Shown one piece after another: positions 1 through 8,000 of a stretch of DNA of 9,181 nt. The notes under the pieces are model-generated. The model was not told where the DNA came from. It searched no databases and saw only the letters and a list, made by a program, of their open reading frames with translations. The stretch is taken from positions 1-9,181 of the forward strand of contig CALATN010000222.1 in assembly GCA_937891895.1 (NCBI GenBank), read 5' to 3'. Source of the DNA: an uncultured Clostridia bacterium (GTDB lineage Bacteria > Bacillota > Clostridia > Oscillospirales > Ruminococcaceae). The translations under genes were made by a program, and so were the position numbers. Each line of letters opens with the position of its first letter. Position 1 is the stretch's first letter.

Positions 1-1
1 C

Positions 2-303
2 CAAAATAATGGGTTTCCAAAGGGTGTGCGCACCCTTTGGGGGGGTTTTTAGGGGCAACGCCCCTGAATCGCAAACAAACTTGTTTGTTTTGAGCAGGAG
101 AGCGAAATCCTGCTTGCGCCAATGTTTTGCGCAGCAAAACTTGGAAACAAAAGCTAACTTTTGTTTTTCGCAGAACGCGCCTTAGAAGCGCATCTAAAGG
201 GTGAATTTTGAAGCGATTGCTTCAAAAGAGGGATTTTCTGAAACATATGCTTGCATTTGTTTTAGAGAGAAAATCCTTGACAGCAGCTTTGCTGCTGCGT
301 TTC
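2..303. repeat. Dispersed multi-hairpin repeat, copy A
   Basis: No convincing gene lies here; the stretch is a chain of about ten stem-loops that recurs at 8783-8994 in the same orientation. Modules shared with the other copy are: I, arms 17-26/31-40 with a TGCG loop; II, 51-56/60-65; III, 177-183/186-191 with one bulge; IV, 206-214/219-227; V, 229-239/268-278; VI, 281-287/291-297. Positions 2-40 are identical to 8783-8821, and 186-216 match 8899-8929 with one difference. Between modules II and III this copy has four private hairpins: 73-80/83-90, 93-99/108-114, 119-130/134-144 with a bulged T, and 145-153/158-166. The long loop of V holds another hairpin, 241-250/253-262 with one mismatch. 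Compensatory stem changes between copies argue that pairing is selected. It could be a structured RNA, a non-autonomous mobile repeat, or both. The left edge may lie outside the window. Confidence 0.85.
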
Positions 304-328
304 TATCCTTACAAAATAAACTTTATTT

Positions 329-334
329 TAAAAT
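329..334 (+). promoter_or_regulatory. Possible -10 element of the lipoprotein gene
   Basis: TAAAAT (5 of 6 matches to TATAAT) lies 19 nt before the ATG at 354, in AT-rich DNA just after the hairpin repeat. The only nearby -35-like hexamer is CTTACA at 308-313, with a short 15-nt spacer, so the call is weak. A perfect TTGACA at 277-282 sits inside repeat hairpins V and VI but lacks a good -10 at 17 nt. Confidence 0.25.
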
Positions 335-353
335 CATAAACAAGGAGCGACAG

Positions 354-1403
354 ATGAAAAAAATCGTTTCAATAATAGCTGTGCTTGCTGTTGCGGTTGG
401 TATGACAGCTTGCGGAAACAATACAGATAACAAAATTGAAGTTACCGAAGCAGCGGAAAGTATTTCCGAAACAGCAGTTGAAGAAAAGACAGAAACAACA
501 GCGGAAACAATTGCCGAAGAAAAGCTTCTTAATGCACAGCTTGAAAAAGACGGTTACATCTATGACGAATATGAAACCTATATTGAAATTACAAAATATA
601 CAGGTGATGCTACAGAAGTTGTAATTCCAAGTGAGATTGACGGGAAGGCTGTTGCTTCGATTGGTAAAGACACTTTTCTGAGCGGTTCATATATTAAAAG
701 TATAGAAATTCCAAGTAGTGTAACTTCAATTGGAGAAATGGCATTTTATTGTTGCGTAAGTCTTGAAAATATAAAAATACCTGATAGTGTAACAACCATT
801 AGCGGTGGTGCATTTATGGGTTGTTCAAGCCTTGAAAGTATTGAACTTCCTGACAATATAAATTCAATTGATTATGGTACATTCAGTTATTGTTTAAGTC
901 TTAAAAATATTAAAATACCTGAAAATGTAACAGAAATCGGAGAAAATGCTTTTTATAACTGCACAAGCCTTGAGAGTATAGAAATTTCTGACAGCGTAAT
1001 TTCAATTGGTGAAACAGCATTTGAAAAATGCGAAAATCTGAAAAATATAGATTTTTCAGAAAATTTAGAATCAATCGGAGAAATGGCATTTCACGGTTGC
1101 ACAAACCTTGAAAGCATAGAATTGCCTGAAAGCCTGATTACAATAAATAAAGGTGCTTTCTATGAATGTAAGAGTCTGAAAAACGTAAAAATTCCTGTTA
1201 ATATAAAATATATAGGAGAATATGCTTTCAGTTATTGTGAAAATCTCAAAAGTGTAGAAATACCCGACGTTAATTTTAAAATTGAAGATTGGGCATTTGC
1301 AGATTGTGTGAGTCTTGAAGAAGTAAAAATTCCTGATTATATAATTAGAGAAGAGATTTTCAATGACACACCATTTCTCGAAAATTATTTAGCAAAGGAG
1401 TAA
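354..1403 (+). CDS. BspA-type leucine-rich-repeat lipoprotein
   Basis: This is a predicted surface lipoprotein of 349 residues. The start is the ATG at 354, because AAGGAG at 342-347 lies 6 nt upstream and a clean lipoprotein signal follows: Lys2-Lys3, a hydrophobic stretch, then MTAC with the lipid-bearing Cys20. An in-frame GTG at 201 would put 51 residues of hairpin-repeat translation before the signal peptide and is rejected. Residues 21-66 are an acidic, Thr/Glu-rich linker. Residues 72-120 form a degenerate repeat cap. Residues 121-327 are nine units of exactly 23 residues with the BspA/LRR_5 pattern (I-G-x-x-A-F-x-x-C-x-x-L-x-x-I-x-I-P), followed by a short C-terminal tail. Family members are surface proteins, some of them adhesins; the ligand here is unknown. 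The next gene starts 3 nt after the stop, so the two are probably co-transcribed. The family call is confident, the role is not. Confidence 0.93.
   Translation: MKKIVSIIAVLAVAVGMTACGNNTDNKIEVTEAAESISETAVEEKTETTAETIAEEKLLNAQLEKDGYIYDEYETYIEITKYTGDATEVVIPSEIDGKAVASIGKDTFLSGSYIKSIEIPSSVTSIGEMAFYCCVSLENIKIPDSVTTISGGAFMGCSSLESIELPDNINSIDYGTFSYCLSLKNIKIPENVTEIGENAFYNCTSLESIEISDSVISIGETAFEKCENLKNIDFSENLESIGEMAFHGCTNLESIELPESLITINKGAFYECKSLKNVKIPVNIKYIGEYAFSYCENLKSVEIPDVNFKIEDWAFADCVSLEEVKIPDYIIREEIFNDTPFLENYLAKE
714..1334 (+). repeat. Nine tandem 69-bp leucine-rich-repeat units
   Basis: Nine consecutive in-frame units, each 69 bp (23 codons) with no indels, encode residues 121-327 of the lipoprotein. 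The end of the unit alternates between an Asn-x-Lys/Asp type (units 1, 3, 5, 7) and a Ser-x-Glu type (units 2, 4, 6, 8). This suggests the array grew by duplicating 138-bp pairs. Confidence 0.9.
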
Positions 1404-1406
1404 AAA

Positions 1407-2099
1407 ATGAGCATACTCAAAGAAATGTTCAGCGAGGGCGACGAAAACTTTTCCGCACCCGAGGGCGAGTTCCTTGCGAAAGGAAAGTACGAAAGCAACG
1501 CTGACCAGATTTTGAAAGGGTATAAGGTTTTCCAGAAAAAATATGTGGTGAAATCACTTATCCCAAGACTGCTGCTTGCGGCGCTTGCTATTGCTTCATC
1601 AATAATGATGATTATGTCCGACCCAGGCGGTAAGATGCCTATACTTTGTCTGATGATTGCGCTTTGCGTTACAATTTATTTCATCAGCCAACCAATCACA
1701 AACAGCAAAAATCTCCGCAAGGGGCTTGATTCCATAAGCGGTACGGAGTACGAGGCTGAATTCTATACCGACAAGGTGAAAATTTCAACCGTAAATTTCC
1801 AGAGTGATATTGTTGAGATTGAAAAAGCTGACGAAACAGCTGAAACAACCGAGTCAAATGTTCAGACCGAAGCTGATATTGCAATCTACGGCGAAAAGGA
1901 AGCGGAAGAAATTCCTGCTACAATTATTCATCTTGACCAGCCAATAGTTGACTTATTGGATAAAGATGATATGTTTATACTTGTAGTAAATAAATCTTAC
2001 GTGTTTATTATCCCGAAATCCGCTTTCACAGAGGACGAAGTCCAGAAAATCCGTGAAAAGCTTTCGGTTATAATGGGAATAAGATACAAAGCATTTTAA
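1407..2099 (+). CDS. YcxB-like two-helix membrane protein
   Basis: This is a predicted membrane protein of 230 residues. ATG at 1407 follows AAAGGAG at 1394-1400, which overlaps the end of the lipoprotein gene, so the two genes look translationally close and co-transcribed. A soluble N-terminus (1-49) leads into two hydrophobic helices, roughly 51-70 and 78-95, joined by a short SDPGGK turn. A C-terminal soluble domain follows, interrupted by an acidic Glu/Ala/Thr-rich insert at about 137-170. The ending, a hydrophobic strand then FIIPKSAF (200-207), an acidic turn and a final helix, resembles the YcxB-like C-terminal domain found in many small Firmicute membrane proteins of unknown function. 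No catalytic motif is visible. The family assignment is by pattern recognition only. Pairing with a surface lipoprotein hints at an envelope role, which is inference. Confidence 0.85.
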   Translation: MSILKEMFSEGDENFSAPEGEFLAKGKYESNADQILKGYKVFQKKYVVKSLIPRLLLAALAIASSIMMIMSDPGGKMPILCLMIALCVTIYFISQPITNSKNLRKGLDSISGTEYEAEFYTDKVKISTVNFQSDIVEIEKADETAETTESNVQTEADIAIYGEKEAEEIPATIIHLDQPIVDLLDKDDMFILVVNKSYVFIIPKSAFTEDEVQKIREKLSVIMGIRYKAF

Positions 2100-2153
2100 T
2101 GTAGAGATGTAGTGAAAAATGTTCTATGTGGAACAAAGTAAAGTGTAGGTTAG

Positions 2154-2190
2154 TAATAACTCCACACTCCACACTTCACTCTCCAAACTC
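2154..2190 (+). other. G-free, C-rich tract in the gyrA leader
   Basis: There is no G for 37 nt on the + strand. The tract includes two tandem copies of TCCACAC (2161-2167 and 2168-2174) and the related TTCACTCTCC. Parts can pair back to the upstream leader: AAGTGT 2141-2146 with ACACTT 2171-2176, and AGTGA 2111-2115 with TCACT 2176-2180. A TGTTC/GAACA dyad (2120-2124/2131-2135) lies between. The 2100-2210 gap shows no intrinsic terminator and no convincing promoter hexamers, so how gyrA is transcribed is not clear from sequence. Confidence 0.4.
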
Positions 2191-2210
2191 GTAAAAGGGA
2201 GTTGTTAAGT

Positions 2211-4772
2211 TTGTATAACGACGAAAACACAAAAATAATCAATGTCGATATCGAAAATGAGATGAAGAAATCCTTCCTCGAATATTCGATGTCGGTAATC
2301 GTGGCAAGAGCCTTGCCTGATGTCCGTGACGGTCTGAAGCCTGTTCACAGACGTATTCTTTACACAATGAACGATACGGGAAATACCGCTGATAAGCCAT
2401 ATAAAAAGTGTGCGTACTCTGTCGGTGAGGTTCTCGGTAAATACCATCCGCACGGTGACTCCTCCGTTTATGACGCTATGGTACGTCTTGCGCAGGACTT
2501 CTCACTGCGTTATCCTCTCGTTGACGGTCACGGTAACTTCGGTTCTATGGACGGCGACCCGCCTGCTGCTTACCGTTACACAGAAGCAAGAATGGCGAAA
2601 ATCTCCGCTGAAATGCTTGCTGATATCAACAAGGATACCATTCCTTACACCTCCAACTATGACGATACATTGAAAGAACCTGAGGTTCTTCCGTCCCGTT
2701 TCCCGAATATTCTGGTAAACGGTTCTGTGGGTATCGCTGTTGGTATGGCTACAAATATTCCTCCGCACAATCTCAACGAGGTTGTCAGTGCAATCAATGC
2801 TATGATTGCAAATGCGGATATTACCAACGAAGAGCTTATGGAGCACGTAAAGGGTCCTGACTTCCCGACAGGCGGTATTATTATGGGACGTGCAGGTATC
2901 CGTGCAGCTTATGCAACAGGCAAGGGAAAGCTGACTCTCCGTGCAAGAACTTCCATTGAAGAAATCAAGGGAAGAACCTGCATTATAGTTACAGAAATTC
3001 CTTATATGGTAAACAAGGCTCGTCTTGTTGAAAATATCGCACAGCTTGCAAAGGAAAAGCGTGTTGACGGTATCCACTTTATCCGTGACGAGTCTGACAA
3101 GGAGCACGCTGTACGTATCGTAATCGAGCTTAAAAAGGACGCTATCCCACAGATTGTCCTCAACAAGCTTTTCTCTTACACACAGCTTCAGGATACAGTT
3201 GGTGTAAACCTTCTCGCTCTTGTAAGAGGCGAGCCTAAGGTGCTTTCACTCAAGCAGATTATCCGTGAATACATTGACTTCCAGGTTGAAGTTATCCGCC
3301 GCCGTACAGAATTTGACCTTAAAAAAGCAAGAGAACGTGCTCACATTTTAGAGGGCTTGATGGTTGCGGTTGATAATATTGATGAGGTAGTAAAAATCTG
3401 CCGCAGCAGCCGTGACGCAGCTGAAATCAAGGCAAAGCTTGTTGAACGCTTCGGAATTACAGAAATTCAGGCGGAAGCAATCGCTCAGATGCGACTTGTT
3501 CAGTTGTCAGGTCTGGAAAGAATGAAGCTTGAAGAAGAGCTTGCTGCTCTCCACGCTAAAATCAAGGACTTCGAAGAAATTCTCTCCAGCAAGGAAAATA
3601 TGATGAGAATTGTTTCCGAAGAGCTTGAAGTAATCAAGAAGAAGTTCGGTGACGAAAGAAGAACTTCTATCGAAACAATTTCGGGTGAGGTTGATATTGA
3701 AGACCTTATTCCTGAGGAAAACTGCGTTGTCACTTATACAAATATCGGCTATATCAAGCGTCAGCCAGTAAGTATGTATAAGACTCAGCACCGCGGCGGT
3801 AAGGGCGTTTCGGGTATGAAGCAGCGTGAGGAAGATTTCGTTGAGGAAATGTTCATCAGCTCATCTCACGATAACGTGCTGTTTATCACCAACAAGGGTA
3901 TTATGTACAAGCTGAAGTGCTACGAAATTCCTGAGGGTTCAAAGCAGTCCAGAGGACTTAATATTGTCAATATCCTTCCGCTTACAGAGGGCGAAAAGGT
4001 TGCCGCAATGATTAAAACTGAGGATTTTGACGAGGGCAAGTACCTCATTATGGTTACAAAGAACGGTAAAATTAAGCGTACTCCTCTTAATGCGTACAAG
4101 AATGTTCGTAAGAACGGTCTTATTGCTATTGGTCTTGATGAAGGAGACGAAATCGCTGGTGTACGTCTTACCGACGGCAGTGCTCAGGTTATCGTTGCAA
4201 CAAGAATGGGTTACGCAATCCGTGTCGAGGAACAGAAAATCCGTGCTATGTCAAGAAGTGCACACGGCGTAAGAATTATGAAGCTCCGCGAGGAAGACTA
4301 TATCGTTTCTATGGCAAGAGTTCGTGAGGGTGCAACAGTTCTCACCGTAACCGATAAGGGTAACGGCCGACGCGTTGACCTTGACTCCTACCGTATCCAG
4401 AACAGAGGCGGTAAGGGTATGCTCAACTATAAGGTTTCCGAAGAAAAGGGCTATGTCTGCGGAATCAAGGTTGTTGACGAGGAAGACGACATCATTATGA
4501 TTTCCAACGACGGTATCATTATCCGTATCCGTGCGGAAGATATCCGAGTAATGGGACGTTACGCAACAGGTGTACGTCTTATGAGAGTTCAGGACGACGT
4601 AAAGGTTGTTTCCTTCACAAGAGCTGAACGTGACGAAGAAGCCGAAACTGAAAAGGTAGAGGAGCCATCCGCAGAGGAGCTTGAGGCTGAAATGAAAGCC
4701 GCAGCCGAAGCGGAAGCATCCGAAGTAATCGTCGAAGAAGAAGTTCCCGACGACGACAACGAGGAAGAATAA
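2211..4772 (+). CDS. gyrA: DNA gyrase subunit A
   Basis: GyrA is the DNA-cleaving subunit of the A2B2 gyrase that introduces negative supercoils using ATP bound by GyrB. TTG at 2211 is chosen because GGAG (2198-2201) lies 9 nt upstream. The in-frame TTG at 2202 abuts that site and would add three residues. In the 853-residue numbering the catalytic tyrosine is Tyr123 in RYTE. The quinolone-determining region carries Ser84 and Asp88 (E. coli Ser83 and Asp87), the susceptible state. The N-terminal cleavage and coiled-coil part runs to about 490. The C-terminal DNA-wrapping pinwheel spans about 500-800, with a GyrA box QHRGGKG at 526-532, which distinguishes it from ParC, and a second similar motif QNRGGKG at 730-736. 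The last ~45 residues are a strongly acidic tail. gyrB is not adjacent in the visible upstream sequence. Confidence 0.97.
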   Translation: MYNDENTKIINVDIENEMKKSFLEYSMSVIVARALPDVRDGLKPVHRRILYTMNDTGNTADKPYKKCAYSVGEVLGKYHPHGDSSVYDAMVRLAQDFSLRYPLVDGHGNFGSMDGDPPAAYRYTEARMAKISAEMLADINKDTIPYTSNYDDTLKEPEVLPSRFPNILVNGSVGIAVGMATNIPPHNLNEVVSAINAMIANADITNEELMEHVKGPDFPTGGIIMGRAGIRAAYATGKGKLTLRARTSIEEIKGRTCIIVTEIPYMVNKARLVENIAQLAKEKRVDGIHFIRDESDKEHAVRIVIELKKDAIPQIVLNKLFSYTQLQDTVGVNLLALVRGEPKVLSLKQIIREYIDFQVEVIRRRTEFDLKKARERAHILEGLMVAVDNIDEVVKICRSSRDAAEIKAKLVERFGITEIQAEAIAQMRLVQLSGLERMKLEEELAALHAKIKDFEEILSSKENMMRIVSEELEVIKKKFGDERRTSIETISGEVDIEDLIPEENCVVTYTNIGYIKRQPVSMYKTQHRGGKGVSGMKQREEDFVEEMFISSSHDNVLFITNKGIMYKLKCYEIPEGSKQSRGLNIVNILPLTEGEKVAAMIKTEDFDEGKYLIMVTKNGKIKRTPLNAYKNVRKNGLIAIGLDEGDEIAGVRLTDGSAQVIVATRMGYAIRVEEQKIRAMSRSAHGVRIMKLREEDYIVSMARVREGATVLTVTDKGNGRRVDLDSYRIQNRGGKGMLNYKVSEEKGYVCGIKVVDEEDDIIMISNDGIIIRIRAEDIRVMGRYATGVRLMRVQDDVKVVSFTRAERDEEAETEKVEEPSAEELEAEMKAAAEAEASEVIVEEEVPDDDNEEE

Positions 4773-4785
4773 CTTGTAAACTATT

Positions 4786-4818
4786 GAGGGAGACCCTTTT
4801 GAAAAAGGGTCCTCCCTC
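4786..4818. repeat. Long hairpin just after gyrA
   Basis: Arms 4786-4800 and 4803-4818 pair over 15 bp with a single bulged C at 4811. The innermost T/A pairs would open to form the loop. It starts 13 nt after the gyrA stop. There is no T tract after it on the + strand (AAACTCCC follows), so it is not a classical intrinsic terminator. It looks like an intergenic palindromic repeat and could protect the gyrA 3' end. Confidence 0.6.
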
Positions 4819-4845
4819 AAACTCCCTCCCTAAAACTTCTAATGT

Positions 4846-4883
4846 AAAAAATCCCATAGGGCTTTAGCCCTATGGGATTTTTT
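4846..4883. terminator. Bidirectional intrinsic terminator
   Basis: This is a perfect 17-bp stem, arms 4846-4862 and 4867-4883, with a TTTA loop. The outer six pairs are A-T, giving a T tract on either strand, and the core TCCCATAGGGC is GC-rich. It is well placed to end gyrA transcription on the + strand and to stop read-through from the oxidoreductase gene on the - strand. Confidence 0.88.
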
Positions 4884-4908
4884 AGACTAAAAGTCTTTGG
4901 AAAAGGGT

Positions 4909-4945
4909 CTGGGGAATAACCTTTCTTCAGAAAGGTTTTCCCCAG
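4909..4945. repeat. Palindromic intergenic hairpin
   Basis: Arms 4909-4925 and 4930-4945 form 16 bp with one bulged T (4917) around a TTCA loop. No T tract follows, so it is not a standard terminator. A short hairpin at 4884-4888/4892-4896 precedes it. The phrase AAAAGGGTC occurs both just before it (4901-4909) and in the 4803-4811 arm of the first hairpin, so the two may be related repeat pieces. Confidence 0.55.
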
Positions 4946-4971
4946 TAGGCTACAAGATATCTTTCTCTAAC

Positions 4972-5004
4972 AAAAAAACGCACCGAACGTCTTCGGTGCG
5001 TTTT
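4972..5004 (-). terminator. Intrinsic terminator of the oxidoreductase gene
   Basis: A perfect 13-bp stem, arms 4975-4987 and 4992-5004 with the loop CGTC, has a GC-rich core and seven A residues at 4972-4978, which read as a T tract on the minus strand. It lies 38 nt past the oxidoreductase stop. On the + strand it is followed by TTTTCTTTAT, so it can also act as a backup for gyrA. Confidence 0.88.
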
Positions 5005-5042
5005 CTTTATATTACTTGTAACAGATTACTGGTAATCAAAGA

Positions 5043-8000
5043 TTACTTTTCTTCTGTGCCGTAAAGCTTAACAAGTCTTGTGAGGTAATCGTAACGATCC
5101 TTAGCGTTGTCAACAGCCTTGCTGAAGAGAGCTTCTGCTCTTTCAGGGTTCTGTCTAGCGAGGGAGTTGTAACGTACTTCACCCATGAGGAAGTCCTTAT
5201 ACTTTTCATCGATAGCAGGTACCTTGCTGTCGAGAGAGAATGGATTCTTGCCTTCAGCCTTGAGAGCTGGGTTGTATCTGAAGAGGTTCCAGTAACCAGC
5301 TTCAACAGCCTTCTTCTCTTCGTCCATAGCCTTGCTCATACCAGCCTTGATACCGTGGTTGATACATGGAGCGTAAGCGATGATGAGGGATGGACCGTTG
5401 TAAGCTTCAGCTTCTGTGATAGCCTTGATACACTGGTTCATGTCAGCACCCATAGCAATGTGTGCAACGTAAACGTAGCCGTAACTCATAGCAATACCAG
5501 CGAGGTCCTTCTTCTTAACTTCCTTACCAGCAGCAGCAAACTGAGCGATTGCACCTGTTGGTGTGGACTTGGAGGACTGACCGCCTGTGTTGGAGTAAAC
5601 TTCTGTATCGAATACGAAGATGTTTACGTCTTCGCCGGAAGCGATAACGTGGTCAAGACCGGAGAAGCCGATATCGTAAGCCCAACCGTCGCCGCCGAAT
5701 ACCCACATAGACTTCTTGCCAAGGTAATCCTTGAGAGCAAGTACGTCAGCAGCAGCTTCAGCCTTGGAGCCTTCGAGAGCCTTAACGAGTTCAGCAGTAG
5801 CAGCCTTGTTAGCGTTACCGTCGTTAAGTGTGGAGAGGTAACCTTCGATAGCAGTCTTCATGTTGCCCTTAGCGGACTTCTGCATATCGAGGAGCTTAGC
5901 AACAGCTCTCTGACGGAGAGTGTTCTGAGCAAGGAACATACCGTAACCATATTCAGCGTTATCTTCAAAGAGGGAGTTAGCCCAAGCCGGACCCTTGCCT
6001 TCCTTGTTAACTGTGTATGGTGTGGATGGAGCGGAACCACCCCAGATGGAAGAACAACCTGTAGCGTTAGCGATGAACATTCTGTCACCGAAGAGCTGTG
6101 TTACGAGCTTAGCATAAGGTGTTTCACCACAACCTGCACAAGCGCCGGAGAATTCGAGGAGAGGCTGCTTGAACTGGGAGCCCTTAACAGTTGTTTCCTT
6201 GAACTTTTCAGCAACTTCTGGCTTTTCAGGAAGTGTAAGACCGTAAGCGAATGTTTCCTGTGCTGGGAGCTGTTCTTCGAGTGGCTTCATAACGAGTGCC
6301 TTGTTGCCCTTCATACCAGGACATACATTTACACAAGAACCACAACCTGTACAGTCAAGAGCAGAAACAGTCATAACAAAGTTCATACCAGGTACGCCTG
6401 TCATCTTCTTGCTCTGTGTACCAGCTGGTGCCTTAGCGAGTTCGTCATCTGTCATAGCAACAGGACGGATTACAGCGTGAGGACAAACGTAAGCACAGAA
6501 GTTACACTGGATACAGTTTTCGTTGTTCCAAGCTGGAACGTCAACTGCGATACCACGCTTTTCGTAAGCAGCAGAACCCTGTGGGAATGTACCGTCAGGC
6601 ATATTCTTGAATGTGGAAACAGGGAGAGTATCACCCATCTGAGCGTTAACAGGGATGAGAATGTCGTTAACGTACTTAACGAGATCCTTTCTGTCGCCTG
6701 TAGCCTTGCCTGCGCCCATCTTAGTAGCCTTGCACTTCTTCCAGGAATCAGGAACTTCGATTTCAACGATGTTCTTAGCACCTGCATCGATAGCGTCGTA
6801 GTTCATCTTAACTACGTCTTCACCCTTCTTACCAAAGGAAGCGAGTGCCTTTTCCTTCATGTACTTGATAGCGTCAGCTTCTGGAATAATCTTAGCGAGC
6901 TTGAAGAATGCGGACTGGAGAACTGTGGAAGTTCTGTTGCCAAGACCGATTTCACGAGCAATGTCTACACCATTGATAATGTAGAACTTGATGTTGTTGT
7001 CAGCAATATACTTCTTAACCTGACCTGGGAGGTAGTTAGCAACCTCATCCTTTGTCCACTGACAGTTGAGGAGGAATGTACCGCCTGGCTTGATATCCTG
7101 AACCATGTTGTACTTGTCGATGTAGGACTGGTTGTGACAAGCAACGAAGTCAGCCTGGTTAACGAGGTAAGTAGACTTGATAGGAGTCTTACCGAAACGG
7201 AGGTGAGAAACAGTTACGCCGCCGGACTTCTTGGAGTCGTAAGCAAAGTATGCCTGAGCGTACATGTCTGTGTGGTCACCGATGATCTTGATGGAGTTCT
7301 TGTTAGCACCAACTGTACCGTCAGAGCCAAGACCCCAGAACTTACAAGCAACTGTTCCTTCAGGAGCAGTGTCAAGCTTACCTTCGGATGGGAGAGAGAG
7401 GTTAGTAACGTCATCTGTGATACCGATTGTGAAGCGTGGCTTGTAGTCTTCCTTGAAGGAAGCGTTCCAGTAAACAGCCTTGATCTGGTCAGGAGTTGTA
7501 TCCTTGGAACCGAGACCGTAACGGCCGCCAGCGATAACGATGTCGTTGAACTTAGTGCCCTTGAGAGCAGCAACAACGTCGAGGTAGAGAGGTTCGCCGA
7601 GAGCACCTGGTTCCTTTGTTCTGTCAAGAACAGAAATCTGCTTAACAGTATCAGGAATAGCTTCGATGAGCTTGTCAGCGCAGAAAGGTCTGTAAAGACG
7701 AACCTTGATAAGACCGAGCTTAGCGCCTTCAGCGTTGAGGAAATCGATTGTTTCTTCGATTGTATCACATACAGAACCCATAGCGATGATTACGTGATCA
7801 GCGTCAGGAGCACCGTAGTAGTTGAAGAGCTTGTAGTTAGTACCGATCTTCTTGTTAACCTTGTTCATGTAGTCTTCAACGATAGCAGGGAACTTGTTGT
7901 AGAATTCGTTACAAGCTTCACGAGCCTGGAAGAAGATATCACCGTTCTGAGCAGTACCGCGGAGAACAGGGTGTTCAGGGTTAAGAGCACGGTTTCTGAA

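Noticed and set aside
1..303. CRISPR array
   Set aside because: The repeats are different hairpins of unequal length without regular spacers, and no cas genes are seen.
277..306. Promoter using TTGACA at 277-282
   Set aside because: The hexamer arises at the junction of hairpins V and VI and is CTAACA in copy B. The position 17 nt downstream (TTTCTA) is a poor -10.
201..353. GTG start at 201 for the lipoprotein gene, adding 51 residues
   Set aside because: The extension is translated hairpin repeat and would bury the lipoprotein signal peptide. AAGGAG at 342-347 and the ATG at 354 give a normal start.
2202..2210. TTG at 2202 as the gyrA start
   Set aside because: It directly abuts the GGAG at 2198-2201, leaving no spacing, whereas TTG 2211 has 9 nt. 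The difference is only three residues and cannot be settled from sequence alone.
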